A stretch of DNA of 64,000 nt from Calcarisporiella thermophila CBS 279.70 (Eukaryota; Calcarisporiellomycota): positions 983,192 to 1,047,191 of the forward strand of contig NW_027192193.1 of assembly GCF_041956535.1 (NCBI RefSeq). Direction: 5' to 3'. Shown here one piece after another: positions 1-11,651 of this stretch (positions are counted from its first letter, which is position 1; every line of letters begins with the position of its first letter). Under the pieces are notes generated by a model that ran no database searches, had not been told where the DNA came from, and saw only the letters and a program-made list of their open reading frames with translations. The position numbers and the translations under genes are program-made.

Positions 1-2482
1 TCACTCGTGTGCTCAGAGCCAATAGCATTTCGCTACCCTCACGCTTCATTTCCTTACACGAGCTCAGCAGATTCTTTGCTACGGTCCGCACACGATCTAC
101 TGTGAACTCGGTGAAGAATAATACATCGAGTAGCCAAGTACAAAGGTCGGCGAAGCGCTCGCGCTCTGCCCAACCACTTATGCAGAATAACTCTGATAGC
201 CACGAGCATGCAAAAGTGTCATTGCCGAAGCCAGTGGCGGCCTCGTACGATGCAAGAGCATTGGAAAGCCGAGTGGTAACGTCCTTATAGTCAATGCGTT
301 GCCAGCCATTCTCACCTTCTTCGTTAGGAACTCGGAGATTGGATTGGAAAATTAGCTCTTGGAACAATACCAAATAAGGACGCAACTCTTCTGATAGATC
401 TTCAGCGGGAAGACAGATTTTTAGACTCACAAACGTAGAATCTGCCTCAACTATTTGCACAAATTCAAACGGTCTCGCACTACGCTTTTCGTTTTCGAAG
501 CAAGCAGGAACTTTGTTGATGGTCATCTGTGCAGGTAGCCTTGGAACACTGACCAGTTCCGGAATTTTAGGCATAGCTTGCAACACGTCTGAGGGCACGT
601 TGATCTCGTTTGCTTTCACAGCTCGCTTGACCTCTTCTTTAAGCTTCTTCAGCCCGTCCACCCCGAGTTTTTCCACGCGCGCCTGCTGCTCACTATGATT
701 ACGCATTTCAAGCTCCTTTCCCAATTGAGCGTCGGGTAACATGCAAACTTCAACCATTGGAGCATCGATCAACCATTTTTTGGCTAATTCAATCCAAAAG
801 ACGTCAGGTCTGGAAGCCAGGTCATCCAAGATATTAAAAATATTAGCCCTCGTGCCAATCGTGAAGTCCCCTTCTCCATTTTTACATTTGGAATGAGGAG
901 AGAAACTGTTAATGAGCACATCCGGGATAAGGTAGGCAGCTATTACATCGTGAGGATCATCCTCAAGTGCTTCACGAATTTTAGTACGATGTCGCGCAAC
1001 AATAGAAGGCATGATGCCCGGCTTTGGGAAACCAGTATTGATAAGCTGATGTAGAATCGATAGGACCTCACTATGGAAAAAACCGGGCTTAAATGGATCT
1101 ATTTCCTTCTCCATTTCAGTTTCCTCTTCTTCATGGTCGTCATCATCATCGTCATCATCCTCATCGTCGGCGTCATCATCTTCTTCGTCATCATCTTCCT
1201 CATCGCTTTGATCATCTTCATTCTCAGCTTCCTTGGTCTCCCCATCTACCCTCTTATCTCCCTCTCTCTCTAACTTTTGCACTGGAACCCCGCTAAAAAT
1301 TAGGAACATAAGGGTATGCACGTATCCTTTAATTTCAAAGTCGATATGGTTGCTTAGAGGATTGCGACGCTCAACGAATCTCTGAGCAAAAGGAGAAGCT
1401 GAAGTTTCATGCAAATAACGGAAAAGCACATCAAGTGCAACGATTGTATATAAATCCTGAAAGTCTGGACCACGCCATCCATACCCAATCGATCCAAACT
1501 CCTCATCAGAAGACGGAAAGCGTACAACATCACAGTGCACTAAGCCTTTCTTATCCGCACTGATTCGCGTGTCATCGATTACTCGTGGGACGCGAGGAAT
1601 AGTTGCTTTATCCAGCAAATTTGGTTCTGCGGCAAGTCTTCCGCAAATACTTTCAGCATCTAGATTGTCTCCCGCAATGATTATTGTAATGGCATCAACA
1701 TGGTAGAAATCAGAGTGATAAGCTTTGATGCGTTCGTTAGTTAGCCTTGCGATATCGGGAGTAAGACCTCCACATTCGTATGAGTATGTAGTTTTATTTT
1801 GAAACAAGTGTCTGCGTAAGGCATGGTCTAACTATTAAAATGACATACAAATTGAGTATACGCAATTCTTTGAATATGACAAGGCCATCCTTCTCTTACC
1901 AAATCAGCTTCAGATTTCTCCCTGGAAAACATTTCTGAGAATACAACCCCCTGCTCTTTGGCTTCACCGTCGACATGGTAAACTTCTGTGATGAACTGTT
2001 CGTCACGCAGTGTAGGATGTAAAATATGATCAAGGAATACTGGGAGAACTTCCCGTAAACCCTGCTGTCCCGCAGTACATATGGTATAGCCTGTGTGATC
2101 TTCTGTTGTATACGCATTTGTGCCAGAAGAGAGGGAGCGATTTGCAAGACAATCGAGATGCCCGCGATGCGGATAAGACCTTGATCCACAGAAAATCACT
2201 AAAATGTATTAAAACAAATCGTTAAAACATATAACTGTACGAGCATTATTAATATAATATAAATTGAGATGGATTAGTACAGTGTTCAAGTGTGTGTGGA
2301 AGCCCCTTATTATCCTCAGCAAGTGTCGGAACAACTATCGTTGCAGTACATAACGGCCCAGGTACATGAGTGAACACTACACGTAGCCCCGATGAACGAC
2401 TACGATACACACGCACTGGAGCGTTGCGTGTCGGAAGAGCAAACTCGAGCTGACTTTCGAGATAAAATTCTGATGCTAACAT
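1..2482 (-). CDS. M16C-type zinc metalloprotease (YOL098C / C05D11.1-like), 3' part outside window
   Basis: A pitrilysin-family metallopeptidase of the presequence-protease-like M16C group, expected to cut peptides in mitochondria or cytosol. Three exons are visible: 2482-2281, 2198-1900 and 1831 to the left edge, where the gene is cut. The zinc motif HTLEH ends exon 1 and is followed by LIFCGSRSYPHRGHLD at the start of exon 2. About 70 residues on, GEAKEQGVVFSEM supplies the distal glutamate of the inverzincin site, so the N-terminal domain looks catalytically complete. Further on, LDVLFRYLHETSASPF is typical of this subfamily. A run of about 35 mostly Asp/Glu residues, encoded at about 1090-1230, interrupts the protein between conserved blocks. 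No targeting peptide is obvious after the ATG at 2482. The family is clear; the exact orthologue is less so. Confidence 0.88.
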
Positions 2483-2989
2483 ACTGAAGATGATCTAACA
2501 GACATCTGGAATCCTTAACTCTATCCTATTGATTAAGACCACGTAAATAGTAGTCACGTCCTTAAAATGGATCGAATATTGGGTGTTTCACCCAAATTGC
2601 AAGTGAATGTATTCGACCTTCGATTAAGTAATGAATGCTGTTTCGGTAGTATTGGCAAAAGATATACAGTGGCTGCTCTTCGATACAAAAGCACTCTTTC
2701 GTCAAAGATCTCAGGATATCTAGAAAGACTGTGTTAAATTTAGACACCTGAGAAATTTGCATGTAAGGGGATAATCCAAATACAAAAAAGATCATATCCA
2801 TGGCACCACTATAATATATTGTGTCAGGAAATATAAATAACCAAAATCAATCTAGGGATTACAAATAAATGGTGTGGTATCCCAACACACGATGGAAATT
2901 TATAATGATAACAACCTAGTGAAAAAGTTTGAAAGTTCATATCAAATATTACAAGGGTCTAATCATGTCTAAAAAATACATATATAAGG
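2483..2989. other. Intergenic, 507 bp
   Basis: AT-rich spacer between two genes transcribed leftward: 3' flank of the PQ-loop gene and promoter of the M16C protease. A 79-codon minus-strand reading frame at 2562-2801 resembles nothing I know and has no splice partners, so I do not call it a gene. Confidence 0.6.
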
Positions 2990-3985
2990 TTATGTGCTTA
3001 TCTGAATAGTGCGGCTGAAAGAGTTGCTCTTCACAAGTCGCGCTCTGTCAACGCGGATCGCCTGAACCTCATCTAGGGCAGCATTATGGTTTCCATGAAA
3101 AAGTATAAACTGCACAAAGATGGTGAAATCAAAAAGTAATGTCCCAAAACTGCCAAGAAGCCAAGGCATATTAATAAGAAGATAGCGCGACTCTAATGAA
3201 TGTAATAGTATCGACTAAAGAAGATGAAATCAAAAGACACTTAGCACTATTTATATATGAAGGTACAGAAATAAATTACCAGAATATACGATGTGTTGCC
3301 AAGAACTGCAAAAAAGAAAAGAAAAGGGGAGAGTCCTTCGCATGACTTTTGCCGAAAATTCTTGATTATTTGTGGCATTCGCGAGCATAAATAGAAGAGG
3401 CATGAACTCCATCCCACGATTCGGGGAACCCATTTTAGATAATTATCCGCTAAAGTTTTCCCAACGCTGCTCGCATCCCAAAATGAGTATACGCCAACTA
3501 AACTAATTACCATCATCACGGTCATAACTACAACAAGAATATCGAAAGGACTAAATAACCGTCTGCTTTCCCCATTATCAAGCAGTGGAGTAGCCTCTTC
3601 AATTTGTTCCAGTCGCTTGGCTCGGTAATAATATACTTGGCTAATTATGCATACATCAGCGCACACATAATACACTCCTAACAAAAACTTTAGAAGCACT
3701 ACCATTAGAAAACAATTATATATGTCAGCAAAGATATCCAACCTGTGTGAAAAGAAGATCTTCCATAATAACGCCCATGAGATTCATACTATCGCCTAAC
3801 AACCACACCAATAGGAATCCAAGCGAAAGACCTTCGCCACTTTTGCGTCGGTAATTTTCAATCAACTGAGGGGTGTACACCAATATCCAGCATGCTATTG
3901 ACATACTGCCCGCGAAGGCCGACCAATTGATTGAAGACTTCCCGGCAATCGCTGACCAATTGTCATTTTGAAATAAACTTGTCAT
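2990..3985 (-). CDS. PQ-loop vacuolar/lysosomal cationic amino-acid transporter (Ypq/PQLC2-like)
   Basis: A seven-helix PQ-loop membrane protein related to yeast Ypq1-3 and human PQLC2, which export basic amino acids from the vacuole or lysosome. Both PQ motifs are visible: YTPQLIENYRRKSGEGLS in the first repeat and SRMPQIIKNFRQKSCEGLS in the second. Three coding exons: 3985-3743, a middle exon from about 3680 to 3298, and a last exon from about 3205 to the TAA at 2990-2992. The ATG at 3985 gives a short N-terminus like the yeast proteins. An in-frame ATG at 4057 would add 24 residues, so the start is uncertain. The tail after the last helix is short and polar, without the long loop of some homologues. 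It is divergent from COQ3. Confidence 0.9.
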
Positions 3986-4681
3986 TAAGAATTGTAATAA
4001 AAAACTGTTAACGGGGTAATCATGAATCGTTTTGGATTTATGCCTGCCTCTGAGCATGTGACCGCTAAAGTCACGTTGGGCAGTAATTAAGATTACCTGA
4101 TAAACAATAATCGTTCTGTTGCTTTAGCATTGGGTGTCAACCTACAGAATAGATAATGATATATTCCCGATAATCTACTGTGCACATCTATCAAGGGACT
4201 TATCGTGATACCTCCACCCTCTATGCCAGTTGTTATCACATCAGCACTATCTTAATCTCTTCGCTTCCCCAATATCAAAAGTATTTATTGAATTAAGAAA
4301 AGTGTGCTATAAAATCCGTAATAATCAATAGGTTCAGGGCAATCGAGTTTTTAATGGCACGAGAGATCTTTGGGGATTCGAGGCTCGTTCTTTATTACAA
4401 TTGCATTGATCGAGTTTATAACCTCATATCTAGAACTAGATCACGACAGAAAAATAATTATTTGGATATATTTCTATACCAATAATTTAATAACATATAA
4501 ACAAAGAACGTAGAAATATTATTTATCTTTATCGATGAGATTAGAAATAAAGGCGATAGGAATCTCTAGTCGAGATTTATTGATTAATTAACTCCAATGT
4601 ACGTTTCTAAGCCACATCCGAAAGATTTGTTTAAGTAGAATATTGTCACAAGTCTAATACGAAGCAATATAGCGAAGAATA
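3986..4681. other. Divergent promoter region PQ-loop gene / COQ3
   Basis: About 700 bp of AT-rich DNA between two divergent start codons. I see no gene or repeat. The left end may include a short N-terminal extension of the PQ-loop gene (to 4057). Confidence 0.55.
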
Positions 4682-5820
4682 ATGAACAGGTCCGCCTGGT
4701 TTCTACGTGCGGTGGGCACGAAGTTTTCCCCAAGGTAATAATCATAATCTACATAGATTCGATGGCGTACCACAGTTTTATCGTCAACTAACCAACTAAA
4801 CAATCTATTTGTGGAATGAATTTGGTTGATAGTGCTTTATCCTATAAACGCCCTTTCTCTTCTACTCCTTCTTATTCTACGCAGTCTTCTGCAAATCCCG
4901 AAGAAATAGCAAAATTTTCAGCAATGTCAGCAGCATGGTGGGATCCACATGGCGCATTTTCTCTTCTACATCTAATGAATCCCGAGCGTATTCGCTATAT
5001 ACGTAATCAAGTATTACGCGATGTTCCTGAGCGTATCCCACGTGAACCCCCATTCGAAGGCCTGCGTGTTCTTGATATCGGCTGTGGTGGAGGATTGCTA
5101 TCTGAGGTGTGTGAACTTTTCCTAGCGTGATTCTTCATCTCTCTCACTTCTTTGTGCATAGTCACTTGCCCGCTTGGGGGCTCAGGTAGTTGGTGCAGAT
5201 GCCTCCAAAGAAAATATAGAGATGGCAAAACTACACTATCGAACGGATCCTGGGTTGTCTTCTGGTCCTGGGTCAATAGAGTATCGACACACCACTGCAG
5301 GTAATCACAATTTTCATATATTTGAAAGTATTATTAATTAGACAACCGTTTGCATGCAGAATCATTACTAGAAGAGGGTGAGCGGTTTGATTTCGTGTGT
5401 GCTATGGAAGTGATTGAACATGTGGATTATCCTGCCGAGTTTTTAGAGACATGTGCAGGGCTTGTCAAAGTAATTCTCTGTTTTATATTTCACTCTATTC
5501 TTAAATTAAGTGACTTTTTTTGAATGTAGCCGAAGGGCCACCTCATTCTCTCCACTATGTCTCGTACTCCATTCGCCTGGTTAACTACTATTTTCATGGC
5601 AGAGCGAATACTCGGTCTTGTACCCAGTGGAACTCATGACTACAATAAATATATCCGACCAGAGGAGCTAGTGGAGGCTGTCAAGGCCCTGCCAGGCTGG
5701 ATTTTACGAGATGTGCGCGGGATTGGCTTTGATCCGATTCAAAGACGGTGGTTTAGCTCTGCAACCTTTCCTCCTGCAGGACTGGCTAATTACTTCTTGA
5801 CCGCTCAAAAATTTGATTAA
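4682..5820 (+). CDS. COQ3: Ubiquinone biosynthesis O-methyltransferase, mitochondrial
   Basis: S-adenosylmethionine-dependent enzyme performing both O-methylations of the coenzyme Q ring on the matrix face of the inner mitochondrial membrane. Five exons: 4682-4734, 4833-5106, 5162-5300, 5360-5469 and 5530-5820, giving a continuous 288-residue frame. Exon 1 encodes MNRSAWFLRAVGTKFSP, which is basic and hydroxylated like a mitochondrial presequence; this is why I prefer it to the in-frame ATG at 4816, which lies inside the intron. The SAM site is LDIGCGGGLLSE, with the acidic motif VVGADAS after it, and MEVIEHVDYP is the post-motif region typical of UbiG/Coq3. Near the end, GTHDYNKYIRPEEL is a strong Coq3 signature. 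Length fits the family. Confident. Confidence 0.95.
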
Positions 5821-6808
5821 ATATAAGATGCTATTGTATGAAAATAAATCTCCTATTATGTATTCCAGAGGTTGAGGTTTTGTACATATCACTTTATTTT
5901 CTCCTATTGGTGATCAGCACTCGCATTTGAAACTCCAGCCCCAAGTTTCCGCATCGCTAGTGGTATTTAATGTGCGGAAAAAGGGTTTTAGCAGGTCAAC
6001 ATGGCAAATATTACCGGAGAGCCTGTGACATAAACGGAGATATATTTAGATACGACTTCTTAATTTGAAGGTTAGGAAGTCGGCACATCTAAGCGACATC
6101 ATCTCGGAGTACGTCTACTCGATTCATTGGAGCAGTTGGCAGATTATCTTGATTAAAATCATACAATTCCTTGTGAGCCCGCTAAGAGAAAAGAATAAAG
6201 AGCCGCACGAAATAGGAGGGATTCAATTGGTAGGCATCTTGGATCACTTGTGACTGCACTTGTGTCCTCAAGGCATGCACCCCCTTTTTCCGCTTGTAGT
6301 ACTCCTTCCCACAAGCTCTTTATTTTCGCCTTTCCTTGTGAGGTGAAGTGAAAATTTTTTGTATCGGACTGCCAAATGCATCGTCCTGACATCAGGACAC
6401 TTACAGCTAAGGTTCGCTCAATACTCGATTTCTTTTTTTCTATTTACCTGAAATCCATCTTACAAGTCGCTTATAAATTTGAGCCCTTAGGTTCACGGCT
6501 GATAGTGGGATTGCAAATTATTCATCAAGATTAGTTGAAAAGATATCGATTTTTGATTTCGGACCCTTAGTTATAAGTGTCTTCAATATCACCCTAGTTT
6601 GTGTCACTTTCTACCATAAGGCGAAATAATTGGTGTAGACTGCAAACACTTCTTTACTTTTTTCCCGAATTCGGAGCCCAAAATCGCACCAAATCAATCC
6701 TTAAACTTCTGGGATATAAAATAGTTACCACAGGTTTCCCGGCACGGTTCTTTCTCCTTTTGTTTACTATTTTATTTCTTTTTCTTTTGTTTATTTTCAT
6801 TCTAAAGC
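5821..6808. other. Intergenic, 988 bp, PTR2 promoter
   Basis: 3' flank of COQ3 followed by the upstream region of PTR2. Short reading frames on both strands (for example 6159-6392 minus) show no recognisable family and no splice context. The last part is pyrimidine-rich. Confidence 0.6.
6745..6808 (+). promoter_or_regulatory. Pyrimidine-rich leader before PTR2
   Basis: A T/C-dominated stretch, broken by few purines, runs almost to the ATG at 6809. CT-rich leaders ahead of the start codon are common in well-expressed fungal genes. Its role here is inferred only from composition and position. Confidence 0.4.
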
Positions 6809-8499
6809 ATGGCCGACGAAAAACATTATGAGCCATCTACGCTGGAACTCGGGAACTCAAAAGCGGATGTCGTGAGTGTTGACGACGCTCGTAAACCTGG
6901 ACCGATCCCAGGCGCAGCCTGGATGATTATTATTACCGAGTTCTGTGAAAGGTTCGCTTACTACGGAGCTTCGACTCTCTTCCAGCATTACATGATAGGA
7001 GAACTCAAAATTGACCAAGGCACCTCCACTGCTATCAATCGTGGATTCATTTTCCTTGCCTACATCACGACCATTTTCGGAGCAGTTGTCGCTGACAGGT
7101 AATTAGAATGCTTCATCAGACTAGTACCGCTGGATTAATAAAGTGGTCCCTCTGTAGCTATCTCGGTAAATTCCGTACCATCCTCATCTTTTCGATTTGG
7201 TATCTCTTCGGCATGGTTTTCCTTACAACTTCGAGCATTCCTACCGTTGACCCTGGGTATCACTTCCCGGGTTTCCTCGTCGCACTTTATGTCTTCATAG
7301 CCTTTGGCACGGGTGGTATCAAATCAAATGTCTCTTCCTTTGCTGCTGAGCAGGTGCCTACTGAGGATGTCGTTGTTCCTGAGAAGAATATCATCTATGA
7401 CCACTCGCTAACCGTGGAGCGCATTTTCCGTTATTTTTATTGGGCTATTAACTTGGGTTCTGCAATTGCACAACTGATGTGTCCCACCCTTGCCAACACC
7501 AAAGGATTTGAGTATGCATTCATGGTGCCTACATGCATTTTTGCAATAGGCATCACCGTCTTTGTTATTGGCCGCTCCCGATACATCACACCATCGAGCA
7601 CTGGTGATCAACGAAATGGAATGGTGACTAAATTGTCCGTACTGGGCAAGTTTGCCGGATGCGTTAGCTATGCCTTAACTCATCGTAAACCAGAACATGA
7701 GCATTGGTTGGATGGGGCCAAATCGGAAAAGGAAGGTTCGCTGCCATGGGATAATAAATTCGTTGACGATGTACGACGCACGTTGAATGCGTGCAAAGTT
7801 TTCACCTTCTACCCCATTTACTGGGCTCTTTACAACAACATGTACGACAATTTTATTAGCGTGGGTTTACGCATGCAGCGTCCCTCATGGCTTGGCCCTG
7901 AACAGCTCCACGTCATCAACAGGTAGGGACATTGAGATGCCATTCTCTTTAACTAGGAATTGTAACTAATAGTTTGCATTTATAGTCTCACCCTTGTTGT
8001 CGCCATTCCTATATTTGACATGTTTATTTTCCCGATGCTTCGTCGCTGTGGATTCAAACTCGGCCCTATCACACGTATCACCATCGGATTTACCATTACT
8101 GCTATTTGCTTTGTATATGTGACTGTGCTCCAGTCTTTCGTCTACAAATCCGCCCCCTACTTCGATTTCTCGATGTCCAATTTGCCCAAGGAAGCTGTTA
8201 ACGATATCTCCGTCTTCTGGCAGATTCCTAGCTACCTCCTCATTGCTATTTCCGAAATTTTTGCCTCTATCACTGGCCTGGAGTATGCATTCCGCGCCGC
8301 TGCACCTGAACTGAAGTCAGTCGTGACGGCACTCTTCCTTTGCACAAACGCTTTTGGAAGCTTGCTTGGCATGATCATTGCGGTCTGGAGCAAGGACCCC
8401 AATTTTGTTATTGTATATGGCGCGGAGACTGCAGTGATTGGTGTTTTCACAATTGTATTTTGGTTCTTATTCCGGAGATATAACAGCGATGTGGAATAA
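6809..8499 (+). CDS. PTR2: Proton-coupled oligopeptide transporter, POT/PTR family
   Basis: Plasma-membrane di-/tripeptide:proton symporter. Three exons (6809-7098, 7158-7922, 7986-8499) give 522 residues. The family's proton-coupling motif ExxERFxYYG is intact as EFCERFAYYG near residue 48. After the first splice the frame reads VADSYLGKFRTI, the usual loop after helix 2, and FGTGGIKSNVSSFAAEQ is the POT signature in helix 4. FASITGLEYAFRAAAPELKS in the last third matches the conserved C-terminal half. Removal of the first intron replaces the arginine read through at 7099 with a serine, as in homologues. The N-terminus is a little shorter than in yeast Ptr2. Substrate range cannot be read from sequence. 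Confidence 0.94.
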
Positions 8500-8940
8500 T
8501 TCAATGTGTATTATGATGGGATTTTATTTGTGAACTTGTAATATAAGTACGGAATGGTGATCAGGGTTTTTGTATTTTCTTTTTCTTGTGCTCCTTTAAC
8601 GAGCCTTTTTTTAAAACCAGACTGTTCTCTATATTATCACCCTTTTTTTTACTGTAATTATACCCCTCCTCCCTTACTTTTTTTTTGAGAGTTAAATGAA
8701 ATAAAAGTACAATATCATGGACCTCTTATATGGTTAAAGGAATAATGAAATTCATTTAATTTGACTCATTTTTGACCTGGAACTCGAGCTAAATTGCTGA
8801 TTATGTCTCCGATCACTAAAGATCGCTCGTGCCACGGAATATATTTGAAATGTACCGCGAAAAAAATCTTCGTACAAGTCTATTTTCGCAACTTCTAGTA
8901 GAGAAATAGAGCATTTCCGAAGAACAAAAGAACTACAGAG
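8500..8940. other. Intergenic, 441 bp
   Basis: PTR2 3' flank with T-rich tracts, then the tetraspanin upstream region. No gene seen. Confidence 0.55.
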
Positions 8941-9883
8941 ATGGGTTTTCGCCAATGTTGCCAATGTATAAGTAGAATCTATCTCGGCCTTACCAATGCC
9001 TTTTTTTTGCTCGCTGGTATTGGTGTGTTGGTGTTGGGGATTCTCGCCCATATGAATAAGCTCCAAGGTAATTTTAACAGAAATATGCCTCGACCTAACT
9101 TGATAGCTAGAGCTTACTGAAAAATGCTTTTAACTTGCAGTCTCTGATGTGGTGCCTCATGAACTGATGATTGCGATGATAGTGCTCGGGGCATTTATTT
9201 CTTTAACGGTAATTTTCATTAAATATCAATTATAAATATCCCTACTCCATTCTATTTCTCCCATCTTCTTTATGCTAGGCTCTCTTTGGCGTTTTGAGCG
9301 CATTGAGAAAGCGGCGATTATGGGTGCAAATTTACGCGGTTTTCATTGTCTTTATTCTCCTATTCCAAATTGTTATCGCCTGGTTATGGCAGAGAGAATT
9401 AAACTTTGTGGAGAATAACACGTCAAATTTATGGTCGGCGTTAACAGAGGAGCAACGTGTACTCTTCCAACAGACGGTAAACTAAGATTTTCAAGTATTA
9501 TTTAGAACGGATTTGTGACATGATGGCTCTCTTTTGGGGAACCATAGTTTAACTGCTGCGGTTTTGAAAATCCTCTTGATCGAGCCGCAAACACCCCCGA
9601 GACATGTATCCCACATCCCAGCCAACTTGTTGCCATAGGATGCCAACAGGCAGTCACCAACACGATTAAAAAAGAAATAACTACTGTATACATTTTATTA
9701 TTCGTGATTTTGGCGGTGGAAGTGATCGGGCTTGTAAACGCGTGCGTCTTACTCTACTCGCGTCAAAATATAAAGGTAATCATGGGAGAGGATAAGGAAG
9801 ACGAGTTTGAACGGGCAACACGGAGAAAGCAAGCACATGTAAGATTGGACGATAATGACCCGATTAGCTTGGAGAGGATATAA
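8941..9883 (+). CDS. Tetraspanin (Pls1-like candidate)
   Basis: Four-pass membrane organiser. Exons 8941-9067, 9141-9208, 9279-9476 and 9548-9883 join in frame to 242 residues. Helix 1 lies around residues 13-37, helix 2 around 50-72, helix 3 around 80-100 and helix 4 around 175-200. The large extracellular loop lies between helices 3 and 4. It carries the tetraspanin CCG motif as FNCCGFENP, created exactly at the third splice junction, and two further cysteines (ETCIP and GCQQA), the four-cysteine minimum. An acidic/basic cytoplasmic tail follows. In filamentous fungi the tetraspanin Pls1 acts with NADPH oxidase in polarised penetration structures. Orthology to Pls1 is likely but not proven by what I can see. 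Confidence 0.9.
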
Positions 9884-10382
9884 TAGATGCGATTAAATAA
9901 CCTGTGTTTTTCTTACTGTTGTAAAATGTGATATTTTATATTTTTCTCATTTCTATTTTTAATTGTTTAGAGCTTGCATTTTAGTTAATGTGATTCTTTA
10001 ATAACACAATGTGTTCACTCAGTATTTTGCGTAGTTAAATCCAATATTTTCATTCACTTGGCACTTAATGGAGGTATATGGGGCCAACTCTAGGATAGGC
10101 ATCACTGAAAAACTTCATGAAAACACAGCTCGTGTTTGAGATTGATAGGAAATATTGCTTTCAAATTTCAAAGTGGTTAGCCCATAGATTATAGCAAGCC
10201 AGTGTTCTCACTAGGTGTGAGAGTTAGAAATGTATTGAATAACTTTTTAAGAAAAAATTGTGTACTCATTCTGTTCGTGCTTTGGAACTTAAAAATGAAC
10301 AAGTCGGATTTATTTCGCGGAGGAAAAAAAAACTGAAACAAAAATGAAAAATTATCGCTTTACACATATACTCTAAATACCC
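9884..10382. other. Convergent intergenic region, 499 bp
   Basis: AT-rich 3' flanks of the tetraspanin (plus strand) and PRE4 (minus strand). No gene, repeat or RNA recognised. Confidence 0.55.
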
Positions 10383-11459
10383 TTATTCCGTTTGCGGCCC
10401 ATAGCCTCGGATGCCCTCGGCAAATCCCCATTCTGTTTCAACGGAGTATGGCTCTGTAATCTCAACACCTTCAGCAGTTATTTTTGCACGTTGGAACTAA
10501 GAGTAAAGGTTGAGTAATTTCAGAGTTAGAAAATAGGCAGTGTAATATAAAAAAGCAGTATATGTACCTTGTTCATCGATCGTGCGTCACGATAATACAG
10601 CACGCGCATACAGTCATCAATAATTTTGATGGCCTCTTCCTCAGTAAGAGTATCCTCTCGACCCTCCACTGCCTTGCGCAAAATAGGCTGTGCCAGATAA
10701 CTTCCATAGCCGGTAGCAACTGTCGAAGCTTGGTATGTAGTGCCAAGGAGATCAACAAAACCAAGGAATCTGGATAAGGGAAAGGAATTAAAATTAGCTG
10801 ATTAGTAAAAAAAGATCTCTTGCAAATCTATATATTAGTATTGTACTTTTCTCCTTTGTGAACTCCTCCCACGACAAATGAATTCCAAAGAGGATTGAAC
10901 TGTGAACGTCTGTTGTACATGACTCGGAATAAATATTCATAGATGTGAGGTGCAGCAAGCACATGGCCATCGTTAGTCTCATATTCCTCAATCCTTGAAT
11001 AGAAATAAAGTTAAGTAATGGGAAAAGAGAATAAGTATATCTATACTTACATGAGCTGATCCATCAGATGTTTCACGTATTGATAATCTGAAATATCACC
11101 CGCAGCCCCCAAGACGGTGTATTCACCAACTGGATAAAGACGCTCCACATCCCGAAAACGGGCCAAAGAACCATAGGAGGCTGAAATAGAAATTTGTGTA
11201 TAAGAAAAAATAACTTATGAATATGCCACGTTATTCTGCTAACATACCGAGACAATCTGCCGCCATCATTATCCCATCCTTGTATTTGATCCCGAGGACT
11301 GATGTTCCCGTGACGATCGGCTGTCTAAATTTGATAAAAAGTATTAGAGATCCATTAGATTCAAAATATTAGAAGAATTGAAAACTACTGGGTCCGAGTT
11401 GTTGCGTTAGAATACACAGGCGCTGTATCAAAAGGGTTGGCGATATTGATATGTTCCAT
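10383..11459 (-). CDS. PRE4: 20S proteasome subunit beta-7 (Pre4 / PSMB4)
   Basis: Non-catalytic beta subunit of the 20S proteasome core. Six exons separated by five small introns. The first exon encodes MEHINIANPFDTAPVYSNATTR, matching the short propeptide; the next carries PIVTGTSVLGIKYKDGIMMA. Joining the third exon gives ADCLGSYGSLARFRDVERLY, a hallmark of this subunit. Later exons carry VMYNRRSQFNPLWNSFVVGG and FLGFVDLLGTTYQASTVATG. The protein ends GIRGYGPQTE before TAA at 10383-10385. As in other beta-7 subunits there is no processed catalytic threonine after a Gly. It is divergent from ISY1, with 192 bp between start codons. Confidence 0.95.
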
Positions 11460-11651
11460 GATGTGTGTTAAATGTTCTCTCAGGAAAGGAGAATTGAGCG
11501 AGTTAATCGTGCAAATAAAAATGTGAATACGAGTCGAACGCGTAATCAGTTCGAGTCGTCACTCGTGCCATAAGCCACGAATTGCCACGGGCAATGAAAA
11601 GAGGAAATTGTTTACAAGCTTTAGGTATTAAGATCCAAAGTTAATATCACG
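11460..11651. promoter_or_regulatory. Shared divergent promoter PRE4 / ISY1
   Basis: Only 192 bp separate the two start codons, so both genes must be driven from this interval. I see no canonical TATA box or known proteasome element that I could support. Confidence 0.5.

Noticed and set aside
1073-1296. Plus-strand His-rich and Ile/Val-rich reading frames
   Set aside because: They are antisense to the acidic coding run of the M16C protease; the composition follows from the repeated GAT/GAA codons.
2562-2801. 79-codon minus-strand frame between the PQ-loop gene and the protease
   Set aside because: Aromatic-rich translation of AT-rich DNA without homology or splice context.
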